Shown piece after piece: positions 8,387 through 16,748 of a DNA stretch of 64,000 bases. The first letter of the stretch is position 1, and each line of letters opens with the position of its first letter. The position numbers were made by a program, and so were the translations under genes. The DNA is from Chryseobacterium formosum (lineage in GTDB: Bacteria; Bacteroidota; Bacteroidia; Flavobacteriales; Weeksellaceae): positions 310,001-374,000 of the forward strand of contig NZ_JAOVZW010000001.1 of assembly GCF_026460885.1 (NCBI RefSeq). The letters run 5' to 3'. The notes beneath the pieces were generated by a model. That model did not search any database and was not told where the DNA came from. It saw nothing but the letters and a program-made list of their open reading frames with translations.

Positions 8387-9631
8387 ATGACAAACGAACA
8401 ATATCTTGAAGCTGTAGAATGGCTTTTCGTTCAGGCTCCAAATTATCAGATTGATGGTGAAAAAGCATACAAACCGGGACTGGAAAACATCACAAAACTT
8501 TGTGCTTTTTTTGATAATCCGCAAGATAAAATAAAATGTATTCACATCGGAGGGACAAACGGAAAAGGTTCTACAAGCAATATGCTGGCTTCTGTCCTTC
8601 AGGAATCTGATTACAAAGTTGGTTTATACAATTCTCCACATCTCATTGATTTTACCGAAAGAATTAAAGTAAATGGTAAAAATTGTGATAAAGAGTTTGT
8701 CTATCAATTTATTCAAAAACTAAAAAAACTTCCGGGAGATATTTTACCTTCTTTTTTCGAGTTTACAACTATTATGGCATTTGAGTATTTTGCTCAACAA
8801 AATGTAGATGTAGCAATTATTGAAGTTGGTTTGGGTGGAAGATTAGATTCAACCAATATTATTAAGCCTTTACTTACTGCAATTACAAACGTACAGTTAG
8901 ATCATCAAAACATCCTAGGAAATACGATTGAAGAGATTGCAGGCGAAAAGGCAGGAATTATCAAAGCTAATATTCCGATTATCTTTGGAGACGATAATAA
9001 AACGGTAAAAAATATCATTAAAACTAAAGCTGATAATGAAAATGCACCATTTATTAACGCTACTCTACTTAAAACCGGGCTAAAATCAGATTTAAAAGGA
9101 AATTATCAGGAAAAAAATATTAAAGTTGTTTTAGGCATAATTGAAGAATTAAGAAAATTAAACTTCACGATTTCCAATAAAAACATAGAAATTGGTCTTC
9201 TAAATGTTCACAAAAATACCGGCTTTATCGGTCGTTGGTTCGAATTTTCCCAAAATCCTTTGACAATTTGTGACACTGGACATAATCAAGCCGGTTTGGA
9301 ATATGTTTTTTCGCAGCTAAATTCTATTGAAAAGCGCAAACATATTATTTTAGGTTTCGTCAATGATAAAAAAATCGATGAAGTAATGACTTTACTTCCT
9401 AAAAATTCTGAGTTTTATTTTGCAAAACCATCAATAAACAGAGGAAGACACCCTCAAGATTATGAAGATTTATTAATTGACGCAAAAATAATTTACAAAA
9501 TTTTTGAAACCGTACAGGATGCGTATCTTTCTGCAAAACAAGAATGTACCAACGAAGAAATGATTTTCATTGGCGGAAGTAACTTTGTCGTAGGAGAATT
9601 TTTAGAAAAAAATTTGGAGATTTCCGAATAA
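8387..9631 (+). CDS. folC: Folylpolyglutamate synthase / dihydrofolate synthase
   Basis: The protein has 414 residues, the usual FolC length. The ATP-binding loop reads HIGGTNGKGSTSNML, and the Mur-ligase-like motifs DHQNILGNTIEEIAGEKAGI and CDTGHNQAG are present. It adds glutamate to dihydropteroate or folates with ATP in the cytoplasm. The gene is divergent from the tolC-like gene across 172 bases. A -7-like GAATTTTG lies only about 4 bases before the ATG, so the transcript may be nearly leaderless. The promoter of the tRNA-Val array overlaps the 3' end of this gene. Confidence 0.93.
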   Translation: MTNEQYLEAVEWLFVQAPNYQIDGEKAYKPGLENITKLCAFFDNPQDKIKCIHIGGTNGKGSTSNMLASVLQESDYKVGLYNSPHLIDFTERIKVNGKNCDKEFVYQFIQKLKKLPGDILPSFFEFTTIMAFEYFAQQNVDVAIIEVGLGGRLDSTNIIKPLLTAITNVQLDHQNILGNTIEEIAGEKAGIIKANIPIIFGDDNKTVKNIIKTKADNENAPFINATLLKTGLKSDLKGNYQEKNIKVVLGIIEELRKLNFTISNKNIEIGLLNVHKNTGFIGRWFEFSQNPLTICDTGHNQAGLEYVFSQLNSIEKRKHIILGFVNDKKIDEVMTLLPKNSEFYFAKPSINRGRHPQDYEDLLIDAKIIYKIFETVQDAYLSAKQECTNEEMIFIGGSNFVVGEFLEKNLEISE

Positions 9632-9643
9632 ATCGTATATTTG
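9613..9643 (+). promoter_or_regulatory. Promoter of the tRNA-Val array
   Basis: TTTG at 9613-9616 and TATATTTG at 9636-9643 match the Bacteroidota -33 (TTTG) and -7 (TAnnTTTG) elements with 19-bp spacing. The predicted start is near 9650, about 24 bases before the first tRNA. The -33 part lies inside the folC coding region. Confidence 0.7.
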
Positions 9644-9673
9644 CACCACTCTAAACAACGGTAACGTTGCAGA

Positions 9674-9748
9674 GGGCGATTAGCTCAGTTGGTTCAGAGC
9701 ATCTGGTTTACACCCAGAGGGTCGGGGGTTCGAATCCCTCATCGCCCA
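9674..9748 (+). tRNA. tRNA-Val (anticodon TAC), copy 1
   Basis: The cloverleaf is complete: acceptor GGGCGAT with ATCGCCC (7 of 7 pairs), D arm GCTC/GAGC, anticodon stem TCTGG/CCAGA with loop TTTACAC (anticodon TAC), and T arm GGGGG-TTCGAAT-CCCTC with one G-T pair. It closely resembles bacterial tRNA-Val. CCA is not encoded. This is the intact first copy of the array. Confidence 0.95.
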
Positions 9749-9778
9749 CAAAAGTTCCTAAAACTTTTAAAAAATTTA

Positions 9779-9853
9779 GGGCTCTTAGCTCAGTTGGTTC
9801 AGAGCATCTGGTTTACACCCAGAGGGTCGGGGGTTCGAATCCCTCATCGCCCA
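9779..9853 (+). tRNA. Chimeric tRNA-Val-like copy 2, mismatched acceptor stem
   Basis: The body is identical to copy 1 (anticodon TAC), but the acceptor 5' strand GGGCTCT faces ATCGCCC. Pairs 5 and 6 are T-C and C-T mismatches in the middle of the stem. It may be poorly processed or poorly charged, so it could be a pseudo-tRNA. Confidence 0.75.
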
Positions 9854-9883
9854 CAAAAGTTCCTAAAACTTTTAAAAAATTTA

Positions 9884-9958
9884 GGGCTCTTAGCTCAGTT
9901 GGTTCAGAGCATCTGGTTTACACCCAGAGGGTCGGGGGTTCGAATCCCTCATCGCCCA
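9884..9958 (+). tRNA. Chimeric tRNA-Val-like copy 3, mismatched acceptor stem
   Basis: This copy is identical to copy 2, including the GGGCTCT/ATCGCCC acceptor with two internal mismatches, and the spacers on both sides are identical. It looks like a second product of the same duplication. Confidence 0.75.
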
Positions 9959-9988
9959 CAAAAGTTCCTAAAACTTTTAAAAAATTTA

Positions 9989-10063
9989 GGGCTCTTAGCT
10001 CAGTTGGTTCAGAGCATCTGGTTTACACCCAGAGGGTCGGGGGTTCGAATCCCTCAGGGCCCA
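9989..10063 (+). tRNA. tRNA-Val (anticodon TAC), copy 4
   Basis: The acceptor GGGCTCT pairs with AGGGCCC in full (one T-G pair), and the rest matches copy 1. It is the intact last copy and is followed by a terminator. CCA is not encoded. Confidence 0.9.
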
Positions 10064-10066
10064 CAA

Positions 10067-10098
10067 AATCTCTCAATTTATTGGGAGATTTTTTTGTT
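10067..10098 (+). terminator. Terminator of the tRNA-Val array
   Basis: AATCTC (10067-10072) pairs with GAGATT (10085-10090), and the inner TCAA and TTGG bases extend the stem. A run of seven T residues follows directly. It is placed 3 bases after the last tRNA. Confidence 0.8.
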
Positions 10099-10114
10099 TT
10101 AAATATTCTAAAAT

Positions 10115-10999
10115 TTATTTTATTTTCTTCAACAATAATCCCAGTTTAAACAAATCCAGATAGCTAAGATTCGGATTTTCGGAAAGTAAATTCTTTTTAA
10201 TTTTAGTCTCAAGTAAACTATAGAAATTTAGAAATACATTCTTCAACCCGAATTTTATGATTTTTTTTGCGACTTTGAAAACCTTAATGTCTTTAATGAA
10301 TAATTCATTTTCAGAATTTTGGTAAAGCTGATAAAGAGAACTAATAGCTGTTTCAGTTTTGTTTAAAAAAACCTCATTGGAAGTATCATCAACATGAATG
10401 ACAGGATTTTGAATTGCTGAAAACTTCACATTGCCAAACTCCAAAGTTTTAGCAAATACAAAATCTTCGTAACCGTAATTTACCAAATGTTCATTAAATG
10501 GAAATTTCTTAAAAATATCTCTCTTAATTATAAAGTTTACGGTTTTTAGAAGTGAAAAGTCGGATGATCTATCAACAGAAAAAATTTCTTTTTCAACAGA
10601 ATATCGGTTTCGTAAAGTTTTTGAATACGTTAAATCAATTTTGAAATTACCATATACAACCTCAACTCCCCTATTTCGCTCAATTTCCTTTAAATAGTTC
10701 GTCAGAAAATTTTCATTATCTATTTTGACATCACAATCCAAAAATAGCAGATAATCACCATCTGCGTGCTTCAAAAATAAGTTTCGAATTTTAGATCTGC
10801 CTACATTTTTCTCAAGTAAAACAAATTGCCCTACTCGATCATTAAGTTCTTTGTTTATTTGTTTGAAATTCTCCTCAGAAGCATCATCAATAAGAATAAT
10901 TTCTGCATCGATTGATTGGTTTTTTATTTCCTTTTTAAGGTCGTAAACCAATTCTCTTACATCAAAATTATAAATGGGAATACAAACAGAAATTTTCAT
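10115..10999 (-). CDS. Family 2 glycosyltransferase
   Basis: This 294-residue protein starts MKISVCIPIYNFDVRELV, a GT2 nucleotide-sugar-binding start, followed by EIILIDDASEENF and GDYLLFLDCDVKID (DxD-like DCD near residue 93). The later VNYGYEDFVFAKTLEFG matches the acceptor-side ED motif. It would transfer a sugar from an NDP-sugar during surface glycan synthesis on the cytoplasmic face. The start is 3 bases after the GT9 stop, so they form an operon. The donor and acceptor cannot be read from sequence. Confidence 0.88.
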   Translation of the reverse strand: MKISVCIPIYNFDVRELVYDLKKEIKNQSIDAEIILIDDASEENFKQINKELNDRVGQFVLLEKNVGRSKIRNLFLKHADGDYLLFLDCDVKIDNENFLTNYLKEIERNRGVEVVYGNFKIDLTYSKTLRNRYSVEKEIFSVDRSSDFSLLKTVNFIIKRDIFKKFPFNEHLVNYGYEDFVFAKTLEFGNVKFSAIQNPVIHVDDTSNEVFLNKTETAISSLYQLYQNSENELFIKDIKVFKVAKKIIKFGLKNVFLNFYSLLETKIKKNLLSENPNLSYLDLFKLGLLLKKIK

Positions 11000-11002
11000 C
11001 TG

Positions 11003-11968
11003 CTAAATTTTATCAATGATTTGTTGCACATTGATTTCCTCTAAACATGCCCAATCTCCACGGAAACACTCTTTGTCACCGAACACCGAACAAGGTCTAC
11101 AGGTAAGATCTTTAATTTGTACCACGTCGCCCTCGCTTTGTCCGAATCCTAAAAACCCGGCATAAGGATGAGTTGCACCCCAAATGGAAACACATCTAGT
11201 TCCTACAATACTGGCTAAATGCATATTAGCTGAATCCATCGAAATCATCACTTCAAGTTGAGCAATTCGATTCAGTTCCTCAGAAAGATTCAGTTTTCCG
11301 GCTAAACTTTTGGTGTTTGGAATTTGCTGTTCCCAACTTTCAAGGGTTTCAGCTTCTTTTTTCCCGCCTCCGAAAAAGTAAATCGTGTTTTTTTGTGCTA
11401 AAATTTTCACCAACTCGAAAGACTTTTCCAAAGGAAGCATTTTTCCTTTATGCTGAGCAAATGGCGCAAAACCAATTCCCGATTTTTGTATAGTTTGAGG
11501 TCTTAACTGATGTGAAAGTTCAAGTTTAAAACCCATATCACGAAAAACATCTGCATAACGTTCTACCGTTTTTCTAAGCTGAACTTTATCTAAATTCCAG
11601 ACATTCGTAAGATTTTCTTTTTCTTCTTTGCCTTTATTTATTTTAAAAACTTTTAAACCCTTTCTTACATACAATTTATCTAATATCTTAGAACGGATTA
11701 CATCATGCAAATCAGCAACATAATCTGGTTTATATAGTTTTAATAATTCTTTTCCTAATCTTCTGATTCCTAAAAAGCCTTTGTATTCATCCAGATCAAT
11801 TCCATGGAATATAACATTCGGAATATCAGCAAATAAGCTCTCGAAATTATTACGTGAAACCATTACAATTTCCACATCGGGATTTTGCTCTAAAAACTCG
11901 CGAAAAACAGGCATTGTCATTGCAACATCACCAAAAGCGGAAAAACGGTATGCTAAAATTCTGGTCAA
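11003..11968 (-). CDS. Family 9 (heptosyltransferase-like) glycosyltransferase
   Basis: The protein has 321 residues. MTRILAYRFSAFGDVAMTMP is the GT9 N-terminal acceptor-binding motif, and MDSANMHLASIVGTRCVSIW with GATHPYAGF is the conserved C-terminal donor-binding region. The C-terminus is rich in cysteine (CRPCSVFGDKECFRGDWACL), as seen in many LPS heptosyltransferases. It probably builds the lipopolysaccharide core or a related glycan. The gene starts 2 bases after sufE ends and is followed by the GT2 gene. The sugar added is not known; in Flavobacteriia it need not be heptose. Confidence 0.87.
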   Translation of the reverse strand: MTRILAYRFSAFGDVAMTMPVFREFLEQNPDVEIVMVSRNNFESLFADIPNVIFHGIDLDEYKGFLGIRRLGKELLKLYKPDYVADLHDVIRSKILDKLYVRKGLKVFKINKGKEEKENLTNVWNLDKVQLRKTVERYADVFRDMGFKLELSHQLRPQTIQKSGIGFAPFAQHKGKMLPLEKSFELVKILAQKNTIYFFGGGKKEAETLESWEQQIPNTKSLAGKLNLSEELNRIAQLEVMISMDSANMHLASIVGTRCVSIWGATHPYAGFLGFGQSEGDVVQIKDLTCRPCSVFGDKECFRGDWACLEEINVQQIIDKI

Positions 11969-11970
11969 AA

Positions 11971-12390
11971 CTATGATTTCAGTTGATAAGCAACAGCGTA
12001 AAATTTAATTTGTTTGGTCATTGCCATTAAACCATTGGCTCTGGAAGGCGATAAAAATTCCTGTAAACCGATTTCTGAGATGAATTCAAAATCAGAATCA
12101 AGAATTTCCTGCATAGAATGGCCACTGTAAATACTTACCAAAAGAGAAACAATTCCTTTTGGTAAAATTCCATCTGAATCTGCATTAAAGAACAGTTTTC
12201 CATCTTTATATTCAGCATCAATCCAAACTTTACTTTGACAGCCTTTAATTAGATTTTCATCGGTTTTTTTGTCATCAGACAAACCTTTTAATTCTTTACC
12301 AAGATCAATAACATATTCATATTTCTGCTCCCAGTCTTCCAAAAAGGCAAATTCATCGATTATTTCCTGCTGTTTTTCTTTAATGGTCAT
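11971..12390 (-). CDS. sufE: SufE family cysteine-desulfurase partner
   Basis: With ATG at 12390 the protein has 139 residues, the length of E. coli SufE; a TTG three codons upstream is unlikely. LIKGCQSKVWIDAEY contains the sulfur-accepting Cys51. SufE takes persulfide sulfur from SufS and passes it to the SUF scaffold for Fe-S cluster assembly in the cytoplasm. The gene stands alone from other suf genes, directly upstream of two glycosyltransferases, with its own -7 element at 12410-12417. Identification is secure; co-transcription with glycan genes is probably not a functional link. Confidence 0.92.
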   Translation of the reverse strand: MTIKEKQQEIIDEFAFLEDWEQKYEYVIDLGKELKGLSDDKKTDENLIKGCQSKVWIDAEYKDGKLFFNADSDGILPKGIVSLLVSIYSGHSMQEILDSDFEFISEIGLQEFLSPSRANGLMAMTKQIKFYAVAYQLKS

Positions 12391-12409
12391 TGTAAACAAT
12401 TAATTTCAG

Positions 12410-12417
12410 CAAAGATA
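12410..12417 (-). promoter_or_regulatory. -7 element upstream of sufE
   Basis: The minus strand reads TATCTTTG here, a perfect TAnnTTTG match, placing a start about 12 bases before the sufE ATG. No clear -33 TTG is seen at the usual distance. Confidence 0.5.
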
Positions 12418-12507
12418 CTAAATTTAGAAACTTAAATTTTTCACTGAGATATTATTGAAATAATAAGGCTATTAAAGGCATAAATTTTATGGGGAAAAAT
12501 TAATGCC

Positions 12508-13614
12508 TTATTTTTGAGAAGCTTTTTCGAAAACATTGAGCAATTTAATTTCTTCATTTTCCCAACAAAGAATTTCAGAAGCTTTTTCCAACTCAGGTTG
12601 ATAATTTACTCTTCCTTTATCTAAAACTTTACGAATTGCTGCAGCAATATTTTCAGGTTGATGATTTTCAATAATTTCTCCGACATCAAACTGATTTTTA
12701 ATGTTTAACATTTCCGGCAAATTTGCCATAATTAATGGAACTCGAGCTTGAATGCAATCTAAAACTTTGTTGGGGAGCGAATATAGATAACTTTCGCCAC
12801 CATTTTCTTCAATACTCATTCCCAAATCAACAATAACAGTAATTTTTCTTAAATCTTCAGGCAATAATTTCCCTAAAAACTCAACTTTATTTTGAAGGTT
12901 TTCTTTGATAACTAAGTCTTCATATTCCTTCTTTCTCGGACCGTCGCCAGCAATTTTAAAAATAACATTTTCGAGATGATGCATTGCCAAAATGGCTTTA
13001 TCAATTCCACGAAAGGGATTAATTGCGCCTTGATACAATAATATTTTAGGTTGATTATCCGGAATTTCAATCGTGAAATCTATTTTTCTCGGAGCATTTT
13101 GAACAATTATTGGTTGAATTCCATATTTATTCTGAAACCATTTTCCATAACTTCCGCTTGCGGTAATCATGAATTCGATATTCGGAACGATCTTATTTTG
13201 TAAATATCTCCACAATTTCTGTGACATTTTGCCCTGAACTGCAGGCATTTCAGAAAAAATTTCGTGACTGTCAAAAACTAAGGGAATTTTATATTTTTTT
13301 GAAATCAAATAATTGGGTAAAAGCGCATCCAAATCATTGGCATGAAGAATAACATTTTGATTTTCTTTTACTTTTCCATACAGTTCCCAATATAATTTCC
13401 AGTTAAATTCAAAATAAGCAGTTTTCAAAGTTTTAGAAACAAGAGAAATTCTAGAGAATTGATACGGGCGTTCTATTTTTTCTTCTCCGCCCCAATTATT
13501 TCCTATTAATTCAATTTCATAACCATTTTCATGTAAAGTTTGGCAGACTTTCTCGATTCTTTGGTCTGTATAAAGATTACTGAATGCGGAAGTAATGATT
13601 TTTTTTCGATTCAT
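12508..13614 (-). CDS. Family 4-like glycosyltransferase
   Basis: With ATG at 13614 the protein has 368 residues; longer reading enters the upstream gene in another frame. The GT4/GT-B layout is visible: an N-terminal part with ANDLDALLPNYLISK and FDSHEIFSE, then a linker and the C-terminal donor domain with ILLYQGAINPFRG, FKIAGDGPRKKEYE and NKVLDCIQARVPLIMANLPE. The usual EGFG motif is not evident. The start overlaps the stop of the small membrane gene by one base (TAATG), so translation is coupled. It is probably part of surface polysaccharide synthesis with the nearby GT2 and GT9; the substrate is unknown. Confidence 0.85.
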   Translation of the reverse strand: MNRKKIITSAFSNLYTDQRIEKVCQTLHENGYEIELIGNNWGGEEKIERPYQFSRISLVSKTLKTAYFEFNWKLYWELYGKVKENQNVILHANDLDALLPNYLISKKYKIPLVFDSHEIFSEMPAVQGKMSQKLWRYLQNKIVPNIEFMITASGSYGKWFQNKYGIQPIIVQNAPRKIDFTIEIPDNQPKILLYQGAINPFRGIDKAILAMHHLENVIFKIAGDGPRKKEYEDLVIKENLQNKVEFLGKLLPEDLRKITVIVDLGMSIEENGGESYLYSLPNKVLDCIQARVPLIMANLPEMLNIKNQFDVGEIIENHQPENIAAAIRKVLDKGRVNYQPELEKASEILCWENEEIKLLNVFEKASQK

Positions 13615-13838
13615 TACTTTTTCTTTGCAGTCAGTAAATGATACACCTGTACGAAACAAATTATTGCATTCGGAATAATTACCGGCCAAAGCATTCCGCT
13701 AAAAATACCATAAACGACAAAACAGATGCAACCAATCAAATTGACAATCCTGATTTTGGTTAAATCTTTAAGGATGAAACTTAAAACAATAAAAACTGAA
13801 GCGGCATAACCGATGTAATTTGTAATTTCGGAACTCAT
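13614..13838 (-). CDS. Small YgjV/SemiSWEET-like membrane protein
   Basis: The 74-residue protein has three hydrophobic segments (about residues 8-25, 31-48 and 51-68). The pattern NYIGYAASVFIVLSFILKD, RIVNLIGCICFVVYGI and NAIICFVQVYHLL resembles the YgjV and SemiSWEET/MtN3 three-helix proteins. Members of those families are small transporters or uncharacterised inner-membrane proteins. It is directly upstream of the GT4 gene (TAATG overlap), and the minus strand has a TAAGTTTG -7 element at 13858-13865. A sugar-related role is suggested only by context. Confidence 0.6.
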   Translation of the reverse strand: MSSEITNYIGYAASVFIVLSFILKDLTKIRIVNLIGCICFVVYGIFSGMLWPVIIPNAIICFVQVYHLLTAKKK

Positions 13839-13988
13839 TAGAAAAATTTGAGGAAGACAAACTTAGTCATTTTCAATAAGATAAAAAACATTTATCTGCC
13901 ATAAAGTCATTCTTTGTTTTTTGGTAAAATATTTGTAATTTAGATATTGATTAAAAGTAATACTGCTTTTTTTCTAACGAGATACATT

Positions 13989-16520
13989 ATGGATTATAAG
14001 TTTTCACAAGGTTTGAGCCAAGTGTTCAAACAAAGCAAAAATGAAGCTAAGCGGCTGAAAAGTGAATTTCTTAATACAGAACATCTACTTTTAGGTATTA
14101 TAAAAACAGAAAACTCTGCAAAAGAAATCCTTCAAGGGCTGAATGCCGATTTAACACAAATCAGAAGAAAAATTGAAACTTTAAATACAGCAAGTCTAAA
14201 TCCTATTTCTGAGGAGGTCACCAATATTTCATTCACTAAAATGGCAGATCATTCCATTAAACGTGCAGAATTAGAGTGCAGACAATATAAAAGCAACGAA
14301 ATTAATACCGTTCACTTGCTTTTGGGCATTCTATACAAATATGAAGATCCTACCTCAAATATTTTGGGAGCTTACGATATCGACTATGAAGGAGTTTCGA
14401 GAGAATATCAAACGATGCTAAAAAATTCCGGAGAAGCCCCACAAAATTCGGCTTACGATGACGATGACGACAGAGAAGAATTTGAGCAGATGAGAAAACC
14501 TACAGGTAATCTTGGTTCTGCGAAAAGTAAAACCCCTACATTGGATAACTTTGGTAGAGATTTAACTTCTTTGGCAAGAGACGGAAAATTAGATCCTGTA
14601 ATCGGACGTGAAAAAGAAATCGAAAGAGTTTCTCAGATCTTATCAAGAAGAAAGAAAAACAATCCGTTGTTGATTGGTGAGCCTGGAGTTGGTAAATCTG
14701 CCATCGCTGAAGGTTTAGCCTTAAGAATTCAACAGAAAAAAGTTTCAAGAGTTCTTTTTGGCAAAAGAGTAATTACCTTGGATTTGGCGAGCTTGGTTGC
14801 CGGAACAAAATACCGTGGTCAGTTTGAAGAAAGAATGAAAGCAATTATGACGGAACTTGAAAAGAACCGTGACGTAATTTTATTCATCGATGAGCTACAT
14901 ACAATTGTTGGAGCGGGAAGTTCTACAGGAAGTTTAGATGCTTCAAATATGTTTAAACCAGCTTTGGCGAGAGGTGAAATTCAATGTATTGGTGCTACAA
15001 CTCTTGATGAGTATCGTCAATACATCGAAAAAGACGGTGCTTTAGAAAGAAGATTTCAGAAAGTAATGGTTGAGCCTACTTCTATCGATGAAACGATTCA
15101 GATTTTGAATCAAATTAAAGATAAATACGAAGAGCATCACAATGTAGTTTATACTGAGGAAGCAATTTTAGCTTGTGTCAATTTGACATCAAGATACATT
15201 ACAGACCGATTTTTACCGGACAAAGCAATTGATGCGATGGATGAAGCGGGATCTCGTGTTTACATTAAAAACATGAAAGTTCCTACTGCTATCATTGATT
15301 TCGAAAAGAAAATTGACGAAATTAAAGAATTGAAGCAGAAAGCTGTAAAAGCTCAGGACTATCTGGAAGCAAGAAAACTAAAAGATGAAGAAGAGCGTTT
15401 GCAAATGGAGCTGAATTCTGCACAAGATCAGTGGGATAAAGATGTAAAAGAGAAAAAAGAGGTTGTATCTGAAGAAAGTGTTGCTGAAGTAGTTTCTATG
15501 ATGAGCGGCGTTCCTGTTACGAAAGTCGGTAAAAATGAGTTGGATAAACTAGCTCAGATGGACGATAATATGAACGGGAAAGTGATTGGTCAGGAAGATG
15601 CAGTAAGAAAGGTTGTAAAATCTATCCAAAGAAACAGAACCGGCCTGAAAGATCCAAACCGACCAATCGGAACATTTATTTTCCTTGGTACAACTGGTGT
15701 TGGTAAAACTGAGCTAGCAAAAGTAATGGCAAGAGAACTTTTTGATTCTGATGAAGCACTGGTTCGAATTGACATGAGTGAATACATGGAGAAATTTGCG
15801 GTTTCGAGATTGGTTGGAGCGCCTCCAGGATACGTTGGATACGAAGAAGGTGGACAATTAACAGAAGCTGTAAGAAGAAAACCTTATGCAGTTGTTCTTT
15901 TAGATGAGATTGAAAAAGCGCATCCTGATGTTTTCAACATTCTTTTGCAGATTTTGGATGAAGGTCACGTTACCGACAGTTTAGGAAGAAAAATTGACTT
16001 TAGAAATACAATTATCATCCTAACTTCAAATATCGGAACAAGAGATATTAAAGATTTCGGAGATGGTGTAGGTTTCGGAACCAATGCTAAGAAAACAAAT
16101 ACAGATTCGCGAGCAAGAAGTACTATTGAAAGCGCTCTTAAAAAAGCATTTGCACCGGAATTCTTAAACAGAATTGATGACATTGTGATCTTTAACTCGC
16201 TTGAACAAAATGATATTAAAAAAATCATTGATCTTGAATTAAACAAACTTTATACAAGACTTGATAAACTAGGCTACAAAGTTGAATTAACTGAAGAAGC
16301 CAAAGATTTCATCTCTGAAAAAGGTTGGGATAAAGATTTTGGAGCAAGACCATTGAAGAGAGCTATTCAGAAATATATTGAGGATTTGTTGGCAGAGATG
16401 TTGGTTAACAAGCAATTATCTGAAGGTGAAACCGTAATTTTAGGTCTAAATGAAGCTAAAGACGGATTGGAAGGAAAAACCCAGAAGACAAAAAAGTCTG
16501 CTGAGAAATCTTCTCAATAA
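13989..16520 (+). CDS. clpC: ATP-dependent unfoldase ClpC
   Basis: ATG at 13989 gives 843 residues starting MDYKFSQGLSQVFKQSKNEA. Two Clp N-domain repeats come first, then AAA domain 1 with GEPGVGKS (about residue 229) and VILFIDELHT, a middle region with the UVR-like LEARKLKDEEERLQ, then AAA domain 2 with GTTGVGKT (about residue 566) and VVLLDEIEKAHPDV, and the Clp C-terminal domain. It unfolds proteins for ClpP in the cytoplasm. The 3' end codes for a lysine-rich tail. A terminator follows 25 bases after the stop. Identification is secure. Confidence 0.96.
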   Translation: MDYKFSQGLSQVFKQSKNEAKRLKSEFLNTEHLLLGIIKTENSAKEILQGLNADLTQIRRKIETLNTASLNPISEEVTNISFTKMADHSIKRAELECRQYKSNEINTVHLLLGILYKYEDPTSNILGAYDIDYEGVSREYQTMLKNSGEAPQNSAYDDDDDREEFEQMRKPTGNLGSAKSKTPTLDNFGRDLTSLARDGKLDPVIGREKEIERVSQILSRRKKNNPLLIGEPGVGKSAIAEGLALRIQQKKVSRVLFGKRVITLDLASLVAGTKYRGQFEERMKAIMTELEKNRDVILFIDELHTIVGAGSSTGSLDASNMFKPALARGEIQCIGATTLDEYRQYIEKDGALERRFQKVMVEPTSIDETIQILNQIKDKYEEHHNVVYTEEAILACVNLTSRYITDRFLPDKAIDAMDEAGSRVYIKNMKVPTAIIDFEKKIDEIKELKQKAVKAQDYLEARKLKDEEERLQMELNSAQDQWDKDVKEKKEVVSEESVAEVVSMMSGVPVTKVGKNELDKLAQMDDNMNGKVIGQEDAVRKVVKSIQRNRTGLKDPNRPIGTFIFLGTTGVGKTELAKVMARELFDSDEALVRIDMSEYMEKFAVSRLVGAPPGYVGYEEGGQLTEAVRRKPYAVVLLDEIEKAHPDVFNILLQILDEGHVTDSLGRKIDFRNTIIILTSNIGTRDIKDFGDGVGFGTNAKKTNTDSRARSTIESALKKAFAPEFLNRIDDIVIFNSLEQNDIKKIIDLELNKLYTRLDKLGYKVELTEEAKDFISEKGWDKDFGARPLKRAIQKYIEDLLAEMLVNKQLSEGETVILGLNEAKDGLEGKTQKTKKSAEKSSQ

Positions 16521-16545
16521 TCAATTTTTTAAAATAAAATAATGA

Positions 16546-16576
16546 AAGCATCGGATAATTCCGATGCTTTTTTTAT
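16546..16576 (+). terminator. Rho-independent terminator of clpC
   Basis: A perfect 10-bp stem AAGCATCGGA (16546-16555) with TCCGATGCTT (16560-16569), loop TAAT, is followed by a T-run. Confidence 0.9.
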
Positions 16577-16585
16577 TAAAATAAC

Positions 16586-16740
16586 TCCCACGGATGACAC
16601 AGATTTTCATGGATTATATTTTTAAAAACCTGCATAATCAGCACAATCTGCGAGAGGAAAATGTTTTTTAAGAATAAGTGGACTTTTTAATAAAATCCTC
16701 AACAATTTCATTCTCAATCTTCTGTGAAATCTGTGGGATT
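16586..16740. repeat. Degenerate intergenic repeat of the 'ACAGATT' type
   Basis: The block begins CCCACGGATGACACAGATTT and ends with an inverted, related sequence (TGTGAAATCTGTGGGATT, 16723-16740); in between it has scattered AATCTGC-like units. It lies between the convergent clpC and outer membrane protein genes. Related units occur at 35846-35880 and 63386-63460. Such elements are frequent in Flavobacteriia (from memory); no coding capacity is seen. Confidence 0.5.
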
Positions 16741-16748
16741 AAAAAAAA

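Larger units (their letters stand above)
9674..10063 (+). repeat. 105-bp tandem array of four tRNA-Val units
   Basis: Four tRNA-Val copies start at 9674, 9779, 9884 and 9989, exactly 105 bp apart. The three 30-bp spacers are identical and contain AAAAGTT/AACTTTT, a short hairpin. The copies differ only at the acceptor arms: the first has GGGCGAT/ATCGCCC, the last GGGCTCT/AGGGCCC, and the middle two combine the 5' arm of the last type with the 3' arm of the first type. Open reading frames across the array are artefacts of the repeat. Confidence 0.9.

Noticed and set aside
9674..10063. Regular repeats with 30-bp spacers that could suggest a CRISPR array
   Set aside because: The repeat folds as tRNA-Val, the spacers are identical, and no cas gene is near.
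9667..10149. Open reading frames of 137 and 160 codons with perfect internal repeats
   Set aside because: They run through the tRNA-Val array in two frames; the repeat is the tRNA sequence, not a protein.
13913..13935. Promoter for clpC (TTTG and AATATTTG)
   Set aside because: The spacing between the elements is only 11 bp and the -7 element has a mismatch.
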